From: Syntrophopropionicum propionicicum_A
GTDB taxonomy: Bacteria > Bacillota > Desulfotomaculia > Desulfotomaculales > Pelotomaculaceae
Direction of reading: 5' to 3'
NCBI RefSeq assembly: GCF_048984525.1
Contig: NZ_JBMGJC010000003.1
Coordinates: 186,001-250,000 of the forward strand
DNA: 64,000 nucleotides
A program made the translations under genes and the position numbers. The notes under the pieces were generated by a model. It had not been told where the DNA came from. It made no database searches and worked only from the letters and a program-made list of their open reading frames with translations. Shown here in pieces: positions 16,708-25,140 of this stretch; the first letter of the stretch is position 1; each line of letters opens with the position of its first letter.

Positions 16708-17468
16708 TCAGGGTAAAAAATCTGTGCAAGGTATACCAGAGAGGAGCGCACCAGGTAACTGCCCTGGCAGACGTTAATATAACCGTCAAGCCGGGAGAGT
16801 TCACAGCGGTAATGGGCCCGTCCGGATCAGGCAAATCCACCCTCTTAAACCTGCTGGGCTGCCTTGATACCCCGACGTTGGGCTCTTACCACCTGGACGG
16901 CATGGCAGTCAGCGGCATCGGTGATGCTGAACTGGCGAAAATCCGCAATCGGAAAATCGGCTTTGTCTTTCAGGCTTTTAACTTGCTGCCCCGTATCAGC
17001 GCCATGCGCAACGTCGAACTGCCCATGATCTATGCCGGGGTGGCCCCCCGTGAAAGGGTCAGTCGGGCGGAGGAAGCGCTGGCAAAGGTCGGCCTGGCGG
17101 AACGAATGCACCACAGGCCAAGCGAGCTGTCGGGCGGCCAGGTGCAGAGGGTGGCAATAGCCCGGGCGCTGGTAAATAACCCTGCCGTTATACTGGCTGA
17201 CGAGCCTACCGGGAACCTGGACACCCGCTCCGGCGAGGAGATCATAGCCATTTTCCAGGAATTGAACAGGGGCGGCGCTACCATTGTAATCGTGACGCAT
17301 GAGCGGGATATCGCCCTGCACACCTCGCGGATCCTCCACTTCAGGGACGGCCGCCTGCTGGATGACGAGCCTGTCGCCGAACCGCTGCGCGCTATGGTAA
17401 ACGCGGACCTGGCCGGACAAACGGGGCAGCAAGGCAGCCGCGCTGACAGCGGGGAGGTGGCGCGGTGA
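16704..17468 (+). CDS. MacB/LolD-type ABC transporter ATP-binding protein
   Basis: A 254-residue ABC ATPase with Walker A GPSGSGKST near residue 39, Q-loop in FVFQAFNLLPR, signature LSGGQVQR, Walker B VILADEPTGNLD and the switch His in IVTHE. This is the MacB/LolD class that drives mechanotransmission by a four-helix permease. A C-terminal tail of about 30 residues is low in complexity. It overlaps the upstream adaptor and the downstream permease by 4 bases each, so the three are translated together. The substrate is unknown. Confidence 0.93.
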   Translation: MIRVKNLCKVYQRGAHQVTALADVNITVKPGEFTAVMGPSGSGKSTLLNLLGCLDTPTLGSYHLDGMAVSGIGDAELAKIRNRKIGFVFQAFNLLPRISAMRNVELPMIYAGVAPRERVSRAEEALAKVGLAERMHHRPSELSGGQVQRVAIARALVNNPAVILADEPTGNLDTRSGEEIIAIFQELNRGGATIVIVTHERDIALHTSRILHFRDGRLLDDEPVAEPLRAMVNADLAGQTGQQGSRADSGEVAR

Positions 17469-18646
17469 ATTTGCTGGAGAGCATTAGAGTAGCCCTGGAA
17501 GGCATCATGGTGAGCAAGCTGCGCTCGTTCCTGACCACGCTGGGCATTGTAATCGGCATCGCCGCCGTGATCGCGGTGGTGGCAATCGGCCAGGGCGGCA
17601 GGGCAGTCCTGATGTCGGAGATGGAAAAGATAGGCACAAATATTTTTGCCATTTATATTAACTGGCGCAGCGACAAACAGATCACAGGCCGGGAGTTTAG
17701 CCTAAGTGATGTGGCAGTGATCAAGGATAAGGTCCCTGATGTCACCCACCTTTCCCCCAGCAGCCAGACCATGGGTGACATAAGGGGGACAAAGGACAAT
17801 AAATATTCCCAGATATCAGGAGTTTCATCTGATTATTCATATATCAGAAAGCTGAACATGAAAGAGGGCCATTTCTTTACAGATGATGACGACAACGGCA
17901 AGCGCCGGGTGGCCGTGCTTGACGAGGACCTGGCAGCCCAAGTGTTCGGCAGGTCACAAGCATTGGGGAGTAAAATCACTCTTGAAAACACCCCTTTCCA
18001 GGTTGTGGGCGTGATTGCAAAGGGCGAATCAGCACTGGGGTTCAGTGAAAATCCCAGTGTGTACATCCCTATCCAGACCTGGCAGGTAATGTTCGGAGAT
18101 CACATCGGTATGCTGGAAGGCAGCGCATCCGCCAAGGAAAAAGTGAACGAGGCTATGGGCCAGGCTGTGAAACTGCTGGAACGGCGCCACCACGATCCGG
18201 GCAAATATGCCAGCCAGAGCATGGAACAGGAAATGCAGACAGCCAATAAAATAACCGGCATCATGACTCTTGTCATCGGGGCTATTGCCGGGATATCATT
18301 ACTAGTAGGCGGTATCGGAGTAATGAACATCATGCTGGTGTCGGTTACCGAGCGCACCCGGGAAATAGGCATCCGCATGGCCCTTGGCGCCAGGCGCAGG
18401 GATATCCTGGTCCAGTTCCTGATCGAGGCGGTGGTCTTATGCCTGCTGGGAGGGCTGATCGGCATGGCCCTGGGCACAGGCGGGGCTTACCTGATCGCCA
18501 AGATTGCCAAGTGGCCGCCCCTGGTTTCCTGGTGGACGGCGCTGCTGGCCTTCGCCTTTTCCGCAGCCGTGGGTGTGGTTTTCGGCCTCATGCCCGCCAA
18601 TAAGGCGGCCAGGCTGAACCCCATCGAGGCCCTGAGAAGGGAATAA
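17465..18646 (+). CDS. MacB-type ABC transporter permease
   Basis: A 393-residue permease with one N-terminal membrane helix (about 21-43, including GIVIGIAAVIAVVAIG), a large extracytoplasmic domain (about 50-270, with NTPFQVVGVIAKGES) and three C-terminal helices. The cytoplasmic signature SVTERTREIGIRMALGARRR is typical of the FtsX/MacB family. The GTG start overlaps the ATPase stop. With the adaptor and ATPase it forms a complete type VII ABC efflux system. Confidence 0.92.
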   Translation: MNLLESIRVALEGIMVSKLRSFLTTLGIVIGIAAVIAVVAIGQGGRAVLMSEMEKIGTNIFAIYINWRSDKQITGREFSLSDVAVIKDKVPDVTHLSPSSQTMGDIRGTKDNKYSQISGVSSDYSYIRKLNMKEGHFFTDDDDNGKRRVAVLDEDLAAQVFGRSQALGSKITLENTPFQVVGVIAKGESALGFSENPSVYIPIQTWQVMFGDHIGMLEGSASAKEKVNEAMGQAVKLLERRHHDPGKYASQSMEQEMQTANKITGIMTLVIGAIAGISLLVGGIGVMNIMLVSVTERTREIGIRMALGARRRDILVQFLIEAVVLCLLGGLIGMALGTGGAYLIAKIAKWPPLVSWWTALLAFAFSAAVGVVFGLMPANKAARLNPIEALRRE

Positions 18647-18708
18647 TAAAGAGTATCGGGCGGATGCTATTAGTACGGTGTACTTTATTTTGACCGGGGG
18701 GCTTTAGC

Positions 18709-18984
18709 ATGTCAGAGCAAGCCAGGCAAGCAGTCCTGAAGCAGTTCCGGCAAATACCGGGGGTTGGCCGGGCGGTCGCCCTTGATCTATATCATTTGGG
18801 CTATCGTTCCATTGGGGAACTAAAAAATCAGGACCCGGAAGAAATGTACCTGCGGCACTGCTGCCAGAAGGGCACGAAAGTGGACCGCTGCATGCTTTAT
18901 GTTTTTCGCTGCGCGGTATATTACGCCTCCGCCGATACCCACAACCCCGACTTGCTCAAGTGGTGGAACTGGAAAGACAAATAA
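18709..18984 (+). CDS. Helix-hairpin-helix 'pathogenicity locus' (Cdd1) family protein
   Basis: The 91-residue protein has a helix-hairpin-helix motif, FRQIPGVGRAVALDLYHLG, followed by IGELKNQDPEEMY and a cysteine pair (HCCQKGTKVDRC). This layout is that of the Cdd1 family, which may bind DNA non-specifically; its function is not established. It lies 62 bases after the permease and may belong to its transcript. The gap 18985-19177 contains a short repeated phrase and the MarR promoter. Confidence 0.75.
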   Translation: MSEQARQAVLKQFRQIPGVGRAVALDLYHLGYRSIGELKNQDPEEMYLRHCCQKGTKVDRCMLYVFRCAVYYASADTHNPDLLKWWNWKDK

Positions 18985-19100
18985 TACCGGTATATACTAC
19001 TCACAGCCCACTTTCAATAACTCAAACGGAAGCCAAGATGGTTCAACACCATGGAGACATTGTCTGCGACCTCAATTTACAATATAATTTCATTACAACC

Positions 19101-19159
19101 TTGACAAAAAATTTTTAACATGATATTTTGTATCTAGGATATTTCGTATTACGAAATAT
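19101..19159 (+). promoter_or_regulatory. marR promoter with 21-bp operator
   Basis: TTGACA (19101-19106), a 17-base spacer and TATTTT (19124-19129) form a promoter. Downstream, ATATTTCGTA-T-TACGAAATAT (19139-19159) is a perfect dyad with 10-bp arms. A close copy lies before the ArsA-type gene (19683-19703), pointing to one regulator for both. Confidence 0.8.
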
Positions 19160-19177
19160 ATTTGCGGGGTGTGGTGT

Positions 19178-19654
19178 TTGTACAGCAACGAAGAGTTATA
19201 CGAATATGTACTTGATAACATTCAAAAAGTGATTTTCCCCGAGGAACTGATCAGGCTGAAATTATCTCTGTCCGTGTTTGAACTTTTAGCGCTAATGATG
19301 TCTGAGAAGCACCAGCCTGTTACCATGAGCAGCCTGGCCCAGGGCATGTCTGTGCCGATGAGCACGGCTACCGGGATTGTCGACCGCCTGGTAAAAAAAG
19401 GGCTGTTGGAAAGGGGCAGGAGCGAGGAAGACCGCAGGGTCGTGACAGTAATCCTGACTGAAAGCGGCAGGGAAGTGATTGGTGACTTAAAGGGACTCCT
19501 TTATTCTAATCTGGACAGGGTACGGGGTATTCTCACAGTTGAAGAGTTTGAAACAGCGCTAGAACTGCTGCGCAAATTAGTCCTGGGTTTCCAGAAGGAT
19601 GAGCGGGCAGCGGAAGAGAAGACGACGCTAAGAAGGATAATTGAAATAGAGTAA
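19178..19654 (+). CDS. MarR family transcriptional regulator
   Basis: A 158-residue winged-helix protein. The HTH is PVTMSSLAQGMSVPMSTATG, the wing carries EEDRRVVTVILTESG, and N- and C-terminal helices form the dimer interface. TTG 19178 is preferred because GGGG at 19166-19169 lies at 8 bases; a GTG at 19169 overlaps that site. Perfect and near-perfect copies of one dyad lie before this gene and before the ArsA-type gene, so it probably represses itself and the downstream operon and responds to an unknown ligand. Confidence 0.88.
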   Translation: MYSNEELYEYVLDNIQKVIFPEELIRLKLSLSVFELLALMMSEKHQPVTMSSLAQGMSVPMSTATGIVDRLVKKGLLERGRSEEDRRVVTVILTESGREVIGDLKGLLYSNLDRVRGILTVEEFETALELLRKLVLGFQKDERAAEEKTTLRRIIEIE

Positions 19655-19682
19655 AGGTAGGACATTAAAAATTTTTGCTTAG

Positions 19683-19703
19683 ATATTTCGACATACGAAA
19701 TAT
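19683..19703 (+). promoter_or_regulatory. Second copy of the MarR operator
   Basis: ATATTTCG-ACATA-CGAAATAT has the same length and outer 8-bp arms as the dyad at 19139-19159; only the centre differs. It lies 61 bases before the ArsA-type ATPase gene, within its likely promoter region. Confidence 0.75.
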
Positions 19704-19763
19704 TGGCCGGCGGGATTTTATGTTAGGCGTAATAACTTAGGGAGAAGGGAAAGGAGTTATAAA

Positions 19764-20942
19764 ATGAGGGTAATTCTTTACACCGGCAAGGGAGGCGTCG
19801 GCAAGACCAGCCTGGCAGCGGCAACCGCTGTGGCCTCAGCCACGGCGGGGAAAAAGACCATTGTGGTGAGCACGGACGCCGCGCACAGCCTGGGAGACTC
19901 TCTTGACCTCAGGTTAAAAAATGAACCAGAAAAAATACGTGAAAACCTGTGGGCTCAGGAAATCAGCACCCTGCTCAGCGCTGAAAAGAGATGGGGCAAG
20001 GTGCAGGACTATTTATCCGCGCTGCTCATCTCACAGAACATTAAAGACATCACCGCCGAAGAGCTGGTCGTTTTCCCGGGCCTGGAGGAGCTTTTCAGCA
20101 TGCTGGAAATACTCAACCACTGCAAGAAGGGCGATTATGATGTCGTGATCGTCGACTGCGCCCCCACCGGCGAGACGTTAAGGCTTCTCAGCTTTCCCGC
20201 TGTCCTCAGCTGGTGGCTGGAAAAGATGTTTCCGGTCCAAAAAACGCTGATCAAAATTGCCCGGCCAATATCCAGGCCACTTTTAGGGGTGCCCCTGCCC
20301 GGTGATGACACTCTCGACAGCATCGCGGAGCTGTTTCAAAAACTCGGTGAAATGCACGCCCTTTTGACCGACCAGGAAATCACTTCGGTCAGGATAGTGG
20401 TGAACCCCGAGAAAATGGTGATCCGGGAAGCTGAGAGGAGCTTTATGTATTTGAACCTGTATGGCTTCTATACAGACGCCGTGATCGTCAACCGCCTGCT
20501 GCCCGATGTGGACCTGGGACGGTATTTTGAAAAATGGGGTGAGCTGCAGCATTCATACCTGAAGTATATCAGGGATCAGTTCAGCCCCATCCCAGTGTTC
20601 ACTGTTCCGTTATTCAGGCAGGAAGTGGCAGGCTTCGCAGCTCTGGAAAAAATGGGCGGGGAGTGTTTCGGGGAGGAGCCACCCGAGCAGTTCTTCTACC
20701 GCGGGCAGTCGCAGAAGCTCAGCCAGGATGGTGACGGGTATGTTTTAGAAATGGCACTGCCCTTTGCGGAAAAAGGAGATATTACGCTCTCCCAAAGAGG
20801 TGACGAGCTGACAGTAAGGGTGGGAGATTACAAGCGCAATATCCTCCTGCCCCGCATACTGCTGGGGCGGGACGCGCTGGGCGCCAAACTGGAGTCGGGT
20901 GTGTTGAAAATTAGATTCGGAGGTGTGAACAATGACAGCTAG
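19764..20942 (+). CDS. ArsA/Get3-family ATPase with C-terminal HSP20-like domain
   Basis: A 392-residue P-loop ATPase. The deviant Walker A is GKGGVGKTS (residues 8-16), followed by TDAAHSLGDSL (switch I) and VIVDCAPTGETLRLLSFP (switch II). The C-terminal 85 residues (DGDGYVLEMALPFAEKGDIT onward) look like the alpha-crystallin/HSP20-like domain often fused to bacterial ArsA-like ATPases. Members handle oxyanions or tail-anchored or membrane proteins; no arsB or arsR partner is nearby, so a chaperone-like role is as likely as arsenite export. It has a MarR-type operator upstream and overlaps the next small gene by 11 bases. Confidence 0.87.
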   Translation: MRVILYTGKGGVGKTSLAAATAVASATAGKKTIVVSTDAAHSLGDSLDLRLKNEPEKIRENLWAQEISTLLSAEKRWGKVQDYLSALLISQNIKDITAEELVVFPGLEELFSMLEILNHCKKGDYDVVIVDCAPTGETLRLLSFPAVLSWWLEKMFPVQKTLIKIARPISRPLLGVPLPGDDTLDSIAELFQKLGEMHALLTDQEITSVRIVVNPEKMVIREAERSFMYLNLYGFYTDAVIVNRLLPDVDLGRYFEKWGELQHSYLKYIRDQFSPIPVFTVPLFRQEVAGFAALEKMGGECFGEEPPEQFFYRGQSQKLSQDGDGYVLEMALPFAEKGDITLSQRGDELTVRVGDYKRNILLPRILLGRDALGAKLESGVLKIRFGGVNNDS

Positions 20943-21162
20943 GACATGTGATGAGTGCCCGGTCAAAGACCTGCAGAGGCTCAAAAACTTGTTGGAGAAA
21001 AGAGCGCTGGCAAAAATGCCGGAAGAAGTACGTGAACCGCTGCTTGAGGCGAGGAAACAGGTGAGGCTGGCGGTACGGGGTTTTATCGGGCATGCGCTGG
21101 GGGAAGAGAAAACCGGCAAGGCAGATTGCCGTGACAAGCATCGCCAAATAAAACTGGACTAA
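20932..21162 (+). CDS. Small hypothetical protein coupled to the ArsA-type ATPase
   Basis: A 76-residue charged helical protein with an N-terminal CDECP pair and EVREPLLEARKQVRLAVRGF as an amphipathic helix. I do not recognise a family. The start overlaps the ATPase end by 11 bases with GGAGGTG upstream (20919-20925), so the two are probably translated together and may work together. Confidence 0.65.
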   Translation: MTARTCDECPVKDLQRLKNLLEKRALAKMPEEVREPLLEARKQVRLAVRGFIGHALGEEKTGKADCRDKHRQIKLD

Positions 21163-21225
21163 GGCCGGGGCAGGGACCCTATTTAAATTTTGCTATCTTT
21201 TTCAACCGCAAACAGGGAGGGTATT

Positions 21226-22707
21226 ATGGAAGTGACAGACGGGCAGAAAAAAGAAAAGCTGCAGTTGATATTTTTAGCTCTTGCGGCGGGATTTATTTTT
21301 GATTACTTATTTTATGACAAAGAACCCGGGATATCATATCCGGTTTATGTCCTTGTTTTACTCTGCCTCTTCTGGTGGGGCACGCGTCAAACCATATCGG
21401 TGAAAAAGAGTTTTGGCTGGTTTGTTTTGATCCCGGTGTTTCTGCTGGCCTCTGCCTTTGCGATTTATTCCAACCCGGTGCTGCTGGCGCTTAATTTTTT
21501 ACTGATACCGGTGCTGCTTGCCGCACATACGATTTTAGCGTCCAACAATAATATTTCCTGGTCGGACTTGAGTATAATCGGTCACATTGTCAGGCGGGCT
21601 GTTCCACTGACTTTCGAAAACTTCCCCAAGCCTTTTATATTTTTAGCGGAACAATTAAAGCCAAAGGAAAGCGGCCGCGGTATGCCGACTGTGAAGAAGG
21701 TTGCCGCAGGACTGTTGATTTGCGTGCCGATTTTACTGATTGTACTGCCGCTGCTGTCTTCCGCCGACATGGTGTTCAATCATTACCTGAACAATTTTTC
21801 AAGATTTTGGGAGTTCATCGATCTGAGACCCGCCGCCAGGCATGGTCTGATCATTCTGCTGGTCTTTGTTTACCTTTTCAGCTATACCTGGAGTTTTTAT
21901 AGCAAGCCTCCCCAGGCCGCAGCCAGGGCCGAGGCGAAGCAGGCGGCCTTTGACCCTGTCATAGTACTCACCGTTTTAATTGTGATTAATCTCGTGTACA
22001 TCTTTTTTTCAATAATACAGTTCTCTTACTTGTATGGCGGCCAAGGCCACCTGCTGCCCGCCGGTTTTACCTACGCGGAATATGCCCGCAGGGGGTTCTT
22101 TGAGCTGGTTGCCGTGGCTGTAATAAACCTGAGTATACTGCTGGGCAGCATCAAATATGTTGAAAAGAAAAGCCGGGGAGCTGATTTGGCTGTCCGCTGC
22201 TGCCTGGGCCTCCTGGTTCTATTTTCATTGAACATGCTCTTTTCCGCCCACTTCAAGATGTCTTTATATGAGGAAGCCAGCGGCCTTACCTACCTGCGTG
22301 TCTTTGTGCATTACTTTATGGCCATGTTGTTTGTATATTTTGTGATTGCCCTTGGCCGCGTCTGGCTTGAAAGAATACCGGTAATCAAAGCCTATATTGT
22401 AATTGCCCTGGCGTTTTATACAGTCCTCAATTTTATAAATGTGGACAGGATCATCGTCCGCAGCAATATCGACAGGTACGTAAGGACGGGTGAGATCGAT
22501 ATCGACTACCTGCGCACGCTGTCCTATGACGCAATACCGGATATGGTCCGCCTGTCGGAAGACAACAACCAGGAGATTTCCCGCCAGGTTAAGGATTATT
22601 TGCTGCAGGAAAAACAGCGGCTGTCCAAAGCCGAACCCTGGCAGTCTTTTAATTATTCACGCTATAAAGCAAAAGTAGCGCTGGAGAAATCCGGAGGTGA
22701 AAACTGA
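21226..22707 (+). CDS. DUF4173 (DUF4153-like) multi-pass membrane protein
   Basis: A 493-residue protein with about 11-12 hydrophobic segments. The order of helices and the segments QFSYLYGG and YAEYARRGFFELVAVA are typical of DUF4173 proteins, whose function is unknown. The C-terminal 100 residues are soluble, with NVDRIIVRSNIDRY and a helical DYLLQEKQRL. ATG 21226 follows GGGAGG (21215-21220); an earlier frame start at 21190 has no such site. The stop overlaps the start of the next gene (ATGA), which implies coupling. Confidence 0.82.
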   Translation: MEVTDGQKKEKLQLIFLALAAGFIFDYLFYDKEPGISYPVYVLVLLCLFWWGTRQTISVKKSFGWFVLIPVFLLASAFAIYSNPVLLALNFLLIPVLLAAHTILASNNNISWSDLSIIGHIVRRAVPLTFENFPKPFIFLAEQLKPKESGRGMPTVKKVAAGLLICVPILLIVLPLLSSADMVFNHYLNNFSRFWEFIDLRPAARHGLIILLVFVYLFSYTWSFYSKPPQAAARAEAKQAAFDPVIVLTVLIVINLVYIFFSIIQFSYLYGGQGHLLPAGFTYAEYARRGFFELVAVAVINLSILLGSIKYVEKKSRGADLAVRCCLGLLVLFSLNMLFSAHFKMSLYEEASGLTYLRVFVHYFMAMLFVYFVIALGRVWLERIPVIKAYIVIALAFYTVLNFINVDRIIVRSNIDRYVRTGEIDIDYLRTLSYDAIPDMVRLSEDNNQEISRQVKDYLLQEKQRLSKAEPWQSFNYSRYKAKVALEKSGGEN

Positions 22708-23261
22708 TGAAGCTGGATTATTATTTGCCCCAATATCACTTTGTGGAGAGACACAGCATCACTGTTGATTCAACGCCGGAGAAAGTTTATGAAGCGTTCT
22801 GGCAGCTTGATATGGCTGAATCAAAGGTTATTAAAAACCTGTTAAAAATGCGGGGCACCTACGGCCTTGTATCTAAAGGAAAGTTAAATAAGCAGCCGTC
22901 ACTTGGATTATCAATTAAAGACATGATAAATTCAGGTTTTATCCTTCTCGAAAAAGTTGAAAACAAAGAGGTTGTAATGGGTTTTGCGGGCAGGTTCTGG
23001 CAGCCGTCCGGCGGCATAGTCCGGAATGTAAGCATGGAAGACTTTGTCAGGTTTAAGAATAACGGGTATTGTAAATCAGCCTGGAATTTTTACATAGGAC
23101 AAGGAAACGGTGATGAGCTGAGGCTTTCCACAGAGACCAGAATTATGTGCTGCGGTCGCAGCGCCAAAATACCGTTTTCACTTTATTGGGCGGCGATCAA
23201 ACCTTTCAGCGGCTGGATTCGCCTCGAAATGTTGAGGATGATAAAGAAGCTGGCTGAATAA
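22707..23261 (+). CDS. SRPBCC-like hypothetical protein
   Basis: A 184-residue soluble protein. The N-terminal HSITVDSTPEKVYEAFWQLD resembles the first strand and helix of START/SRPBCC ligand-binding folds, and the final helix RLEMLRMIKKLAE fits the fold's C-terminal helix. The ligand is unknown. It overlaps the DUF4173 gene by 1 base, so the pair is likely one operon; it may be a soluble partner of that membrane protein. Confidence 0.6.
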   Translation: MKLDYYLPQYHFVERHSITVDSTPEKVYEAFWQLDMAESKVIKNLLKMRGTYGLVSKGKLNKQPSLGLSIKDMINSGFILLEKVENKEVVMGFAGRFWQPSGGIVRNVSMEDFVRFKNNGYCKSAWNFYIGQGNGDELRLSTETRIMCCGRSAKIPFSLYWAAIKPFSGWIRLEMLRMIKKLAE

Positions 23262-23271
23262 ACAAAAAATG

Positions 23272-24870
23272 CTATTGTCGCACAAAAGATATTTTGCACC
23301 TGGGGACTTGCAGCACATCAAAACCAATGACTGTCAGTTCCCCGTTGTCACGCAACGCTTCATTAGCCGGTGCAAGCAAAAGCTTTCCTTTGAAAATCGG
23401 GACAGCTTCTGTCTGTATGGTTTCAAGTTCTTTTGCAATTGCTTCTTTTGAAATCCAGTTGCCCATGTTTTGCGGGGTCGAGTTTATCCACTGTTTCAAT
23501 TTGGGCAGTAAGTCCATAATGTCCGGGACCCGCGTTTCCCGGGGGTAGCTGAGGCATACAACACCGGCTGTAAAATCGCCGGAACCGGGATCAGCCCGGT
23601 AAAAACGAAGTGAGTTGATGTCAGGTGAGTTTAACAGGATCGCCAGGTCGCTTTCCTGAAGATCTGCAACTCCATATGAGCCCAGGTCGGTGACGCCAAG
23701 TTCAGGAGATCCCCATAAGTACTTCTGACGGTCGTGTGACAGAGCTCCGGCAATATCCAGCAGTGATATCGCGTCGCCTGTTCCGTCAAGAGTCGCCGCC
23801 TCTGAACCGGGATAATAAGTGAACGCTCCCTCCTCCTCGAGGTAGAACTTTTCAAACTTGCCCTTTACAATACCCTCCATAAACGTCCTGGCTGTTTTTT
23901 TATTTTCAATAGCAGCTCCGTTCCACAGGTATGAGGTAAGCAGCTTTAAACCGTGGTACCTTGTCAACTGCCATTCGTGCATTTCGGCCAGGTCGGCGTC
24001 TTCGGGCATAGGCTCGGAAAGCTTGCGCAGGGTTGTTGCCAGCATCTCGTCTTTATAGCGCAGGGGGAATTCGGGGTGGAGGTTGTTGCCTTGCTCATCC
24101 ACAAACATTTTAACGAGTTTATAGGTGGGGCTTAAATCGCCCTCGTTCAACAGCTCGCCGGTGCCGCGCAGCCTCGGTCCCCAGTACCCGGTCTTACTGT
24201 CCTGGTTGGCGTAAAACCACTCCAGGAGCGCCTGTTTCCACTCCGGAGAAAAAGCATAGAGCCCGCTTTGCTCCAGATCACCGTAGTTATGGTAACAGGA
24301 TGCCATCATGTAATTTGTTTTGGGCAATTTTGAGCCGAGCCATCCCACTGTGGACAGATCGTCCAGCAGCGCCTTTAACCGATCCGGGGTGTTGATCTGG
24401 TCCAGGAATTTGAGCTGGTATTTCAGCCGCAGCGGCTGGCCTGTCTCACCGGCCAGCAGTTCCAGGTGCTCCACCACGTTCAAGGTGGGCTCCAGATAAA
24501 GATAAGAGGGGTAAGAACTGTCCATGAAGGCGCCTGTTTCAGGATTCTGCAGATTTAAATAAAACTCCATCTCATCTTTTTTGTCGGCAAATTCCGGCAC
24601 CTTGACCAGTCCTTCCCTGGTCTTTAACTGCCTGTGCAGCTCGTTCAACCTGGAAAGGGCGGTGAAGTAGTGCCCTTTGTCCAGGTAATAGGCGCACCCG
24701 AGCATCTTAAACTCGAATTCGGCCATGTAGAAACCTTCCGCCTGCAGCTGGCCGTTTAATTTAAACATTTCTGATATTGAGGCCATGCTGCGATAGACAT
24801 ACAGTCCTGAGCCGATAATAAATAATACGGCGATGAAAGCTATCGCGGCAATGATGGTCCTTCTTTTCAC
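23272..24870 (-). CDS. Membrane-anchored extracytoplasmic protein of unknown function
   Basis: A 532-residue protein with one N-terminal signal-anchor helix (TIIAAIAFIAVLFIIGSGLYV) and an extracellular remainder. Segments such as EWFYANQDSKTGYWGPRLRG resemble the repeat motif of alpha/alpha-toroid proteins (prenyltransferase/terpene cyclase-like folds), so a toroid is possible. I do not recognise the family. It is convergent with the SRPBCC-like gene, with only 10 bases between stops, and its upstream gap (24871-25140) holds no other gene. Confidence 0.65.
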   Translation of the reverse strand: MKRRTIIAAIAFIAVLFIIGSGLYVYRSMASISEMFKLNGQLQAEGFYMAEFEFKMLGCAYYLDKGHYFTALSRLNELHRQLKTREGLVKVPEFADKKDEMEFYLNLQNPETGAFMDSSYPSYLYLEPTLNVVEHLELLAGETGQPLRLKYQLKFLDQINTPDRLKALLDDLSTVGWLGSKLPKTNYMMASCYHNYGDLEQSGLYAFSPEWKQALLEWFYANQDSKTGYWGPRLRGTGELLNEGDLSPTYKLVKMFVDEQGNNLHPEFPLRYKDEMLATTLRKLSEPMPEDADLAEMHEWQLTRYHGLKLLTSYLWNGAAIENKKTARTFMEGIVKGKFEKFYLEEEGAFTYYPGSEAATLDGTGDAISLLDIAGALSHDRQKYLWGSPELGVTDLGSYGVADLQESDLAILLNSPDINSLRFYRADPGSGDFTAGVVCLSYPRETRVPDIMDLLPKLKQWINSTPQNMGNWISKEAIAKELETIQTEAVPIFKGKLLLAPANEALRDNGELTVIGFDVLQVPRCKISFVRQ

Positions 24871-25140
24871 CTGCAGACCCCCTTTTACCAGGTGCTTTTT
24901 AGCGCGCCCTACTCTTAACTTATTACTTTTTATCTGTTTTTTAACATTTTCCTGCAGGGTACATAAAAAGAAGTGATCATGTTCTTAATGACCAAGGTCT
25001 AAAAACCAAAATCTTTGGCGAAAGATGGAAGGATAAATCGAGTTAACTGTGGAAGAAAAACATTATGCTATCATGGATAATCTTAGTCTTTAAAGACACC
25101 CTAAGCATGACAGAAAAACAAAAAAAGTGAGGAGCAGCAG

